A stretch of DNA of 64,000 nucleotides from Paracyclopina nana (Eukaryota; Arthropoda; Copepoda; Cyclopoida; Cyclopettidae), in NCBI GenBank assembly GCA_019096065.1, contig JAGUCH010000009.1:1064001-1128000 (forward strand), in the 5' to 3' direction. Below, piece by piece: positions 35,901 through 47,900 of the stretch. The notes beneath the pieces were generated by a model that was not told the origin of the DNA, ran no database searches, and worked only from the letters and a program-made list of their open reading frames with translations. Numbering within the stretch: the stretch's first letter is position 1; every line of letters begins with the position of its first letter. The translations under genes and the position numbers were made by a program.

Positions 35901-38900
35901 ATGTATTCAAATGAAAGTTGATGAGTCATATTGTTGCCATCTTTTGAGCTTGTTGTCAGCTATACCCAAAAACTAGAATGCAGGAGCAGAAGATTATTCA
36001 CAACTTTTAAAGTGAGCATTGTGATGAGCTCAGATTTTTTTTCGAAAGCCTCAGTCGAGATTTCTTGAGCGTTGTGTCGCAGCAATACTTGTAACAATAA
36101 CATGGAGTGATGTGAAAATTGGATTATTTTTTCGATAATAGATACTACAGCTTCCCAAGCTGGTTGCTTTTTCGCCCCCCTGTATTTGAGGCCCCTTTTC
36201 TGCACCGAATACAGAAATCTGTAATGAATAGGCAATATAAAGTGAGTGAGGCAGTTACGAGGCCTCTTGTTCATAGTACTTGTTCAACACACATAAATGG
36301 AGTGCTTTCTAATGTTCTGGCATATCCCTAATGAGACCTGTCAGCCCACATAAGACGAGGTTCCAATTAGGGTTAAGCCACTGGCGCCACCAACGCTCAA
36401 GTAAACATGTATAGCGTTGCAGATGTACCACAGCTACAATCATCTGCAAAGTCAAAGGAAATCGTGGCGAAATGAAATATTTCCCATCATGTTGAATTAG
36501 CATTTTGGGCCCTGTATGCATTATTATCAGCTTATCAGTTTTTTATTTGTACTTAAATTGCGTCAGGAATTGCTTGATTCTTGTGACCAAAGTGAAAATG
36601 TAGATTTCTAAATTGATGAGATCTACTTTGGAGTAGATGAACGGCGCATAAATCTGGTTGGGCTTTGCAGACAATTTGTTGTGCATTAGGCCCATAGGCA
36701 TCAAAATTCATGCACTACAACATGATAAATAGCATTTTTATGAATAGCCCCTGCTGCTTTTAATGGTCTCTATCTCTCTTTATGACGATGTGCTCTTTTG
36801 ACCACACATGCCCTTGATATCATGTTCACTAGAGGCTGATCTCCAGATGCATTTTCTTTGAATTTTCATTAGCTGATTAATGTTATGGTGATTGTTTCAG
36901 CTTGCGTCGAGGCTCTGGAGGATGCAACAGCCGAGATTCCAGTGGATACACCGCCTTGCATTATGCAGCCCTTAATGGACACGTGTGAGTTGTTGGTGGA
37001 ATTACAAAGATTAGCATTATATTCACTTCATGCCTCTTTGCCCTCAAAGGCTGCGAGGACATGTGATGCACTATCTTCACGTGTATCCATGCTGTATTTT
37101 ACAATCACCCTAATAATGCCTAAATTCAATTTTGGCGGATATAGTATAATCGGGTGCCATCATTTAGTCCGAAAATTTGCGGTATAGATGTACTTTAATC
37201 GAAAAGATTTGCCTAGTTGTTTTTAGTCCGACTCATTTTTGGTGACAGGTAGTGTACTATCTCCGACCAAATCTATCTAGTTGTACTATCTTCGAAAAAT
37301 ATAGTTGTACTTTGTTCGAAATTATCTGCCTAGTTGTATTTGCTCCGAAAATATTTCAACTCTAACCTAATTTTGGTTTCTCAATTTTTCCAAATTCAGC
37401 CATTAAGCCTGCCCGTCATATGAACAGTAGGGGTAACGATATTTTTAAGAAATTCACACTTTTTGTATTTATTAAAATTATTTAGCTTAACAATAATGAT
37501 GAGTGAACGAGTGAATACCAATGAGAACAGCAACAACAATTAAGACTAGCAACAACGAGTTTATGCAGTTTAACAGTTTATGATTTGTTTGAGAGAGAAA
37601 GCTTGTTTAAGGATGGTATTCATCTATCAAGGACAGGATGTGATTTGTTGGCAAAAGTTATTTTTAATAAAGTTCTTGAAATAGATTTAACCCCATAAAG
37701 GGCATATCTGGTGAAATCAATTCGGAGATAATACAACTAGAAGGGTTCGGACATTTTACTACTGAACAAATTATTTCGGAGGTAGTACAACCAGGCAAAA
37801 CATTTCGGAGATAGTACAACTAGGCGAGTTCAGACATTTTACAACTGTGAATAATTGGTCGGACATAGTGCCACTCAACTTTTCGGAGATAAAACTACTC
37901 AACTTTTCGGAGATTTTACAACTAGATTTTCGGAGATAAAATGTTTCCCCGTATAATCCACTCCTTTTTTCTGCTCCAATTTCCTTTTGTCAATTCAAAC
38001 TCTTCATGGCTTCACTAATTCGATTACAGCCCGTTCGTTTGAAATCGAGCAGAATACAGTCGAGTCTACTGAAAATAGAATAAGCCATTGGAGGGACAAA
38101 CTTTTTCGCTAGATGGCGCTTTTAGGGCAAGTATATTTGGAAAAACTGTCGCGCGCGAAACTTGTCACGTGATCACGAGCGGCAATTTCATTGGCTGATC
38201 AGCGGAGCCAGGTTAGAAAAATATGGTTTCAGTAATGAAAAGCCTGGAAATTTGTGTGAGTTGCATATGGTTTTATGGCTTGGAAGGATGCCATTTTATC
38301 CGTAGATTATGTCGTATTAATAAAGTTTTCAGAATTAGTGCACCAAAAGCCAAAAAATAGCCCATTAGTGATCTCCTATGTAGTGTAGCCATGTCAAATG
38401 TACCGGGCAAAGTTGCCGGGCTAGATGGCGCATGGAATCTAGCGACTTTACGCCTTTGGCTTATTGCTATGTATTCAAATATACTGCTTCAATTTCTGAC
38501 TTGGCTGATATTTGGAGCATTAGTAGTAGGTTTTTTTTCTGTGTGAAAATGGGCAGAAAATGTGGGAAATTTCAATCGAATGTCGATATAAACTGCTGTA
38601 CGCATGAGTTGCTTTGCAAGCCATAAATCTTGCAGGATTCAAATAGCTTTGGTCAGCGAGCACAAAAACCGTTATCTCCAAACCTCATGTAAAACATGCG
38701 ACACGTCCTTCTAGGAAGCAGCAAAAAAATGGCCAATTCAGTTTTTGCTCCATTACTATAAAAACTGTAAGCCGAGCAGCAGCTTGCCGTAAGGGCTCGT
38801 GTATTTTATGTATTTATGCTCTGCTCACCTAAAACGCCCTTTTTTCATAAGGGCGATAATGTATTGGAATTTTTAGTCAAGTTACGGTGCTAAAACAGCA

Positions 38901-41900
38901 ACCTTACTTGATCAGTTAAGTTCAGCTTGTTCTAGCCAAGTTCGGTTCGTTTTAGCCATGTTCAGTTGACCGCTGAGCTGACACGCCAACGCGTTGTACA
39001 TCAGCAGCTGATGAGCAAAGTTAGCTTTTCTCAATTAAGCGAGCTTCAGTTACTATACGCATATGAGAACACTTTGTGTAGCCAAGTTCAGTTTAGCAAC
39101 TGAACTTAGCTAGGCAAGTAAGCTATAGTGCTACATAAAATCAAGCTAAGTTAAGTTCTACCTACATAAATGGCTTAGTCTTTCGCAAGTTTTGCATAGT
39201 CACGCTATTTAAATAGCTCATAACATAAAAAGTATTTAAATAGCAGCTATATAAATACATCCAGTGCAGTGGCTACTTAAATACATTTTATGCTATGAGC
39301 TATTTAAATAGCGTGACTATGCAAAACTTGCGAAAGACTAAGCCAATATCTGGGAACGGAACTGAACTAAACTTAACTTTCTACCAAACTTAACATGACT
39401 AACTGGCCAATACGGTAACACCCTTAGTCAAAATAGCTTCTGCTGGAAAATGGCAGAAAAAATATTCATCTGTTTTGTGTACTGTTTTATTGCTTCAATT
39501 TGCGCGCAGAAATGTAATTTTTCTTGGCTTTTATAAAAGATGAATACATTAAAGCTTATCTATTTATAGGGACATTGTGGAGCTTCTGCTCACGTATGAG
39601 GCCTCTTGTAATAGCGCAGATGAAAAGGGCTCAAGTCCCCTCCATTTGGCAGCCTGGGCTGGCCATGCCCAAATTGTGGAAATTCTCCTGACCAGGGGGC
39701 CTTCCATAGCCAATGTTAATCTCACTGTAAGTCAATTAAGGCATGCTTTTGTTAGGCCTCAAATAATCCTATCTCCTCTGGCTGCTTTTCCCTGATCTCA
39801 CCATTTACATTCACTGTGAATAAATGTATATTCTTTCCATAGAATTCTGACAAAGAAACTGCGCTCCATTCAGCGGCTCAATATGGTCATCTCGAGGCTG
39901 TCAAATTACTGCTTAAGCATGGAGCAGACCCTAATATCAAGAATTGCCGCGAAGAAACTGCTTTGGACCTGGCTGCGCTCTATGGAAGGTAAACAAGCTT
40001 GTCAACATCGTGTTGATATTGTGGGAGAAATTATTTCCTCCTCAGAAAAGTCATTCTCACTCGCATAATTCAGTTTTCTGTTTGCCTCCATTTTCCGTTG
40101 AATTTAGTGATGACTTTTAAAAACCCAAAAGTAACCAAATCAGCTGTTTTCGGGCTGAAAAAGTTTCGGAGCTTCCATCTTTTTAGTTTTTCACTTTCTA
40201 CTGAACTGTCTACTACTCCTTAGTTATCCTTCAGCACTATACGTAAATAAATATTCTTTACAGGCGTGAAACCGTGCAGCTGCTGCTCGAAACCCACCCT
40301 GAACTGGTTGGTCCTTACACAGCTTATGGAGGAGCCATGTACATCCACACTCCCCTGCATTTAGCCAGCAGAAATGGACACAAGTAAGAACTAGGTGCTA
40401 TTTAAAAAAAACCAGGCCTCATCAGCTCAATTTATGCTGACTTTCATTGGGGTGTGCACACGTTGCTGATTGGTCCTTTTTTGATGGACATCACTTAATT
40501 GACCTCCCATGGTAATAATGCAGGGTTTTTTCTAGTGAAAAAATTGCAATCCAATTTGGTCTGGAATTATGCACCAGAGAGCCATTGGTAATTTAGGCTG
40601 GGTTCACCTACAAAATTATGGCGTAATTTTGAGTAAAATTACGCTGATATTTGCCAATTTGAGAGGGGACGAAACAACTTTTTACATTTTTTTCTTCAAA
40701 ATTGTACTATTAAATGAAGGCTAATTAAAAATATTTAGCCAAAAAAGATAAAGTTATCTCTGTTCAGTAATAAATTATGCCATAATTTCTCCCGTAATTT
40801 GTAGGTGAACCGGGCCTTAGAAAGTTAGGTAGCAAAGGAAGAGGGATCACTTTTGGCGGCGTTCAGCAAACATGAGTTACATAATTCCTACAACCAAAGA
40901 GCAGACAAATTTCAACTAAGCACATAATTCATAATTCTAGGCATTTTTCTTTTGGCCTATTTACTTTTTCTTCACACTTTTAGGCCAAAACTGTGCTTGA
41001 AAATAGGCCAAATTTTTCTGCTGCCTTTCAGCCTCATGTGAATGTTTTCTTGCAGTGATGTCGTGGATCTGATTTTGCAAACTGGATTTGATATCAATGC
41101 CAGAACTGCCAGAGGCACAGCCCTTCACGAGGCCGCTTTGTGCGGGAAATTAGACGTGGTCAAGTCGCTGCTTGAGGCTGGCATCAATATGGAGCTTCGG
41201 GACCAAAACGACAAGACTGTGCTGGAAATCATGGATGAGCTCAAGACTCAGCGCACACGGGAAATAATTCACGCCATTCTAGACCACATGGGGGTCCGAC
41301 GAAGAGTGACATCCTCGGCCTCGGTGCGGCCTCCACATTCACCATACGATAACTTGTCTTTGACCCAGTCTTTGGAAGAATCGTCCTTCAGCATCGACCT
41401 CGAATTCGGTTCAGCGAACACGTCAAGAGCAAGGTTCGTTTCGTAGACATCTGTGCTTTTCCCTCACAGATTGCAGCCAATATCGCGTATAAAAGCAACC
41501 TATGATTACAGTTTTTTTTGCATTTAGGCCCTGTTCACCTGCTCGATGAAATGTAACAATACTGTCCTGATGACGAGTCCTAGGTTTTTCGCTCATGAGT
41601 AGTCAAATGAAAGATCATCGAGTGGCGAAGCCACGAGTGATCTGGAATTTGACTACTCATGAGCGAAAAACCCTATATGGATGAGTCATCAGGACAGTAT
41701 TGACATTTTTGTCAGCTTTGTGATGGTTCTGAATCCCTAATTTTCTTTTAAATCCTAAAATTTCATTGATTTCAACCGAAAAATAGCCTAAAAAAAGATA
41801 GCTCAGTTGCAGGTCAAACTCTGCGGTCAATCGCGCACGCGCATCTCCAGCAAGAGCTCAGCACTTGAAGGGTGACCAGATATTTTTACGGGGATATTTA

Positions 41901-44900
41901 GCCAGAATTTTCTAAAAAGCACCTAAATGACGAATTTGGCTTGAAAGGGAATGTCGCAAATGACTAGAAAACTTTTTTAAAAATTGTATTTTTGCAGATA
42001 ATTCCTTAATTAAAAGTGGTTTGGAAGACTTTTCTAAAATGAGAATGTTTTTAGAAGACTGTTCTATTTAGGAGCAAGATGAAAGAGCTTCTAACATAAA
42101 AATAATTAATTGTGTGATTATGAGTTATTTCGAACAGAAAGTAATCATTTTTTACTATGCCAGAATTTGCTTTTTAATATGTTGGTTTAGATAGTACAGT
42201 GACATAGTGCTAGCCTTTCACCCAGCTGACCCGGGTTCGAATCCTGGTAAAGCCTTTTTTTTATTGATGAAGAACTCTCAAGCTGCCAACTGTACAATAA
42301 TGGCCATTATTTCTTCACATGTGATGAAAAAAATCCATTATTGTACGGTAGATGCGAGCGCACACCAAATCTCAGCAAAATACAGGGATTTTCGCTTCAC
42401 TGCCGTATGTAGTGAACCCACCGCTAAGCTGACAAAAATGCTAAATATTTTAACCAAACCCATGCTAAAATGGCAAATTTGCCAAAAGACTAAAATGCAG
42501 CTGAACGATGCCTTACTCAGATTAAAAAGAAAAAAGTATTATCTCAACTTCAACAATATAGTAGCTTTTTTGAGTTGAATAAGGTGGAGGCTCTAATATT
42601 AAAAATAAACATGTTTAGGCCACGCAATTGTTTTTGTTTACATTCAACGCAACCTTTGCTTTGACACAACAAATATCGTGCTGCGCGTCTTTGATGTCAC
42701 GCAACCTTGGCTGCAAAAGTTCCGTAACTTATGACGCATTCATAATTCATATGCCCAACTTTTTTAGTTGTTCGTTGGCACGCCTGGAGCCTTTTCACAT
42801 ATGCAGGAAGCTACTATAGTACTGTCAGACTTTCTTTCAAATGTACTACATGTCCACACAACATGCTGAGCTGCTGCCCTAGAATATACCTTTTTGTAAC
42901 TTTTATCTATTGTGGATGGCTCCTCAGGGAGCATCGACGCAAAGGATAACGCTGCTGAGCAGCACAATCATGTAAATTGTCATGCTACACACAAAGAGCA
43001 TTCATAGCAAGAGTATATGTATATGTTGGATACTACATTTGTGAATCTTGTTGGTATGTCACCGAATGCATCTCAGGTACTGCTACATAATAATAAATAA
43101 ATGGTTCTGATGTGCAGCTACTGTTTCAAAAGCACTAGAAAGCCTCTCACAATTTATGATGAGACTGTACCAGTTAATGCATTTAGGTATTTAGCCGAAC
43201 ATGGAAAGCCACTACGAAAAATAATGCATCAATTTTATCTGCTGTATTCATCCTCTGTATTTCAGCTCCAGATGCATGGGATCTCCAGTGTTGGGGGCTC
43301 AACGGCCTAGATCTGCCAAATCTGTGGAAGATATTGTTGATAGAAGGGTCTCGTCCTTGTCAACCACCTCAGGCTGTTCTGACTGTACCACAGCAACTTT
43401 ACAAGGGGCCAAAAGTTATGGCTCGAGTTTTTTCGAGGACGCAGCCTCCAACACTCCGAGGCTGCTCGATTCGGATGACAACACGAGCCTGTCCTCTGAT
43501 GAAGAATTTTCCTCCAATCATTCACAGGTATTTTTTATGCCATTATTGCTACACTTATATCCCGTTCATGTGCCCCCAAATTCCTTACGATAATGCACGC
43601 CGAATGCCTTACCGAAAGGAGAAAAATTGTCTTATGACAAACACAAAAGTAAACTTCTCCTGATGCTAACACTTTGGAAAAAACGGGTCAATTTTAAGAC
43701 TCTTGAAAAGTAAACACTCACAAAGCTTATTTTAATTTCAGTGCCAAACTGGTTACTTCTGAATCAAAATGTCTCACACAAATTCATATGAATCAACTCA
43801 AAAATTGCAGAGCTGTTACATCTAAGATACAGATGAAATAATCAAAGTTTTTCTGAATTTTGCCCTAAATTTGTTAACTCGTTTCCTGGCTCAACTAGTT
43901 CAGAAGCCCTTAAGTGGTTTGATACCAAAACTCCTTTGCCTTATGACAATTTTTTACTTTCCGAAAAGCAACTTTGCACATGAACGGGATATTAGTGTGT
44001 TGAATACCGCAGTTTTGGTATTCTTTTGAATACGTTGTATACCACGGTATGCTTCTTACACCCACTTTCCAAATTACATAGTTATCATTATCATAGTGTG
44101 GGAAAATCAGTTTTTGGTATTATATGTGTGGTTATTTTCAATTATGCGGCTGGTTTTTCCCCCGCTGATTATCGTGTTTTTTCTCGGGCCAATTTTTATC
44201 AAATGTATTCGTTATGTGCTCGCCTACTACATCAGTACTTTTAATCAAATGAGCAGCTTTGAGCAGAGTCTAACTTTGTATAGAGTATACATATTATCAT
44301 CATCTCTGCTGAAAGGTAATTGATATTCACATACTCAATATGTTTATAAGGAAGCACCATTACGTAATACAACCTCCCTATAGGCCTAGATCACACCTGA
44401 GCCAAGCTGACTTGCTACATATAGTAGTGATCTTATCTCAAATGGGAGGGAAATAAGACCTGAATGAGAATAAGAAAGTATTGTACTTTTGACTTCCTGG
44501 CAATTACTCTTTTACGCAACTAAGAAGTCCAGGATCCAATATTGGTGGCATCTGGCTTTTCGACCTCACGTCCTCGTTTTTAACCTGGGGGAGGGACTCT
44601 GCCCTTTTTGCTTGCTTGCAAAAGAGCAGATTTTGCGCCGGAATATAGTCAGTGTATATGCCTGGCTCAGGACGAGTTGCAGGTGAAGAAGACGTACCAG
44701 TGGAGCCTGGTAATCAAGAGGAGCCTGCGGGCAATTTGGATCAATTGGGCAGTCACAGCACTACTGCCATGGCCAACAGGGCAATCAAGGCAATCGATTT
44801 GCCTGAGTTTTCTGGAGACCGATCGACGGACAAGCTTGGACCTCGAGCCTGGGTGACACGCATAGATCACCTGCGTACAATTGTCAATCAAGGGGCTGCT

Positions 44901-47900
44901 GCTGCTGAACAACCCCGCTGGAGTGACGAAGCCACTGCAAGTTATGCAGCTTTGGCCTTGAAAGGCAAAGCAGGTCAGTGGTATAATATTTTGGCTGAGG
45001 AGAAGCGGACGCCCTCCACTTGGGAGGGGCCTAATGGATTGAAGAAGATTTTTCTTGCTCGTTTCCACCATGTGTGTACCTTGGCTGAAGAATCGGCAAT
45101 TGAAGACTCCTTGGTACAGGAGCCTAATGAGACGGTCAAGGACTTCTTTGATAGGGTCAAAACTGGGACCCTGACCTTAATGGAGAACTTCGCACCTTTG
45201 GAGAACACCCCCACCACTCTGGTTGCCGCGGGTAAACTGCCAGAGGTCCAGGAATTGGCGAAGAATGAGGCCTACCAATTTATGGTGAAGCGCCGATTTG
45301 TACATGGGCTCATCAAGACCATCAAGTCGCAGGTTGTGGTCCAAGAATACACCAAGTTGGAAGATATAGTTGGTTTCGCATCAAGAGTGGAAGCTTCATT
45401 TTCCAATGACAAGAAGGCTTCAGTACCACCACCAGAGGTTAATGCCATCAAGATTCAAGATAAGGAAGATCAACCGGCCCAACCCAAGAATCAAGAAAGC
45501 CTCGAAAATACAGTGGAGAAATTCATTGACCTTGTCAAAGGTCGCCTTGGGGAACGCAGACCACCTAGGACCTCCCAGGGTAATCGCCTTAAATGCTGGT
45601 ATTGCGACATTCCAGGCCACCGAGAGACGGAGTGTTTCAGCAAGAAAAGAGACCAGAAGAACAATCTATATAAACCCAAGCCTGGAAGCAAGAGGGCCAG
45701 CGAAGGGAAGCAAGCTCATGAAGTTCAAGGTGATTTAAACTGGTAGGCGGCCGTCCCGTGCTCCAGCCGACGCGCCGCCCTGGTCTGGCCGCTTCAACAT
45801 TCTCGATGCTACTCTCATACTTCACAACTATGACTGTAAGTCGACCTGTTACCAATAAACGGCCATTTTTGACTGTAACCTGCCACGGAGCAAACTTCAA
45901 TTGCCTTTACGATACTGGTGCTAATATCAGCTTGTTGTCACGCACCGCCTTTAGGAAGATTCCCATTGACAAGAGGCCTCAAAAAGTGCTAACTGCATCC
46001 CCGCTAAGAGCTACCTGTGCGTCCGGTACGCCTCTGCGAATACTTGGACTTTATCAGCTGCCATGTGACATCAAAGGAAAACAAACTCTGTGCGACTTTT
46101 ATGTTTGTGACTCCTTAAATGTAGAAGGTATCCTGGGGGTAGATATTATCCATGCTGCTGGTTTACACTACGACCCCATCTCCATGGCCATTCACTACAA
46201 GAAAACCTCGCCAACTGCTGCTGTCGTCCACAATGACACTTTTTTGCCTGCCAGAAGCGTTGCAACTGTCAGACTGTTAATTACCGATGAAGAACGCAAA
46301 CGACAACCAAATTTTGAAGGATGTTTCAAGCTCAGAAATTACGAGGATTCCATGATGTGCGCAGACGACTGCCTTCTTCGAACAGACGACTTTGGAATCG
46401 CTACTGTGAAAATCACCAACCCTGGATTGGAGCCCGCTACACTGAAGAAGGGGCTAAAAATTGGTGAACTCGTCAACATTGATTTATCAGATTTTGTACC
46501 GTTTAATGATGCATTTGCTTGTGTTTCCAGCATTTCTACTTCGGGACAGCCTCCTAGGCATGATCCCATGGTGAAGGAGTATATTAACAAGCATGCCAGA
46601 CTTGACCACTTGACTCCTAATGAGCGTCAGAATTATTTAAAACTGCTCTTAAACAATTCTGACGTTATTTCCATTTCAGAATATGACTTGGGTAAATGTA
46701 CCCTAATGAAGCACAAGATCAATCTGACTAACAAGAACCCAGTGTTCAACAAACAATTTCCGATCCCTCAGAAACATTTAGAGCACATCAGTGAAAGTGT
46801 TGACGAATGGCTTAAAATGGGAATCATTGAGCCATCTGACTCCGAATGGAATTCCTCAATATTCTGTGTCCCAAGAAAATTACCAGATGGACAGACAGGC
46901 TGGAGACCAGTGATTGATTATAGAGGCCTGAATGCCAAAACAGAGCCATCAAGCTATCGCCTCCCACTCATCTCCGAATGCATCGATGACATTGGAAGGT
47001 CAGGAACCCAACTTTTCTCACAATTAGACCTCCGCAATGGTTTTCACCAAATGCAAATGGATGAATCGTCCAAACATTTGACCGCTTTTACTATCCCTGG
47101 AAGAGGCCAATTTCAATACTGCAGGGCACCGTTTGGACTTTGCAACATGCCCCTATCATTTCAACGTATGATGATGAAAGTGTTTGAACACCTAACTCCC
47201 AAGCGAGTTTTGCTATATTTAGATGATATTCTAGTCAAGGGAACTGATCACAAAGACATGATTGCAGGTTTGGAGGAATGCTTTGCGCGGCTTCGGAGAG
47301 CAAATCTGAAAATCAACCTCCCCAAGTGTTCCTTTGGAACTACTGAGTGCACTTATCTAGGCTTCACCTTAACACCCACGGGTTACCAACCCAACAAAAG
47401 GAAATTACAAGCCATAGAAGACGCTCCTCCACCTACTACTGTCCGTGAGATAAGACAATTTCTGGGACTATGCAATTTCTTTCGGTCCTGCATTCCAAGG
47501 TTTAGCAAGCACTCACACGCGTTATCACAGTTAACCTGCAAAGACTCAAGCTGGCGCTCTGGCCCTCTGCCCCCTCAAGCCTTACAATCTTTTCAGAAAT
47601 TGAAGGAGCTTTTGTGTAGTGAGCCTGTGTTGGCTTACCCCAAGCCCGAGCTCGACTACCATTTATATGTGGATGCTTCCCAAGGCACTGTCGACACCAG
47701 TTTGGATGGTGGACTGGGCGCTGTGTTGATCCAGTACCAAAACAACGAGCCTAGGGTAATCAGCTATGCATCAAGGAGTCTCCTAAAGCACGAGAAGAAC
47801 TACACACCTTATCTACTTGAACTATTGGCTTGCACTTGGGCAATTGAACACTATGCCGTCTACCTTACTGGAACCAAGTTCACATTGTACAGTGATCACA

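Noticed and set aside
41560-41690. Hammerhead ribozyme (CTGATGA near one end, GCGAAA near the other)
   Set aside because: The core words are present but stem II is not contiguous with them and no cleavable stem III/UH arrangement follows, so I read it as a hairpin repeat only.
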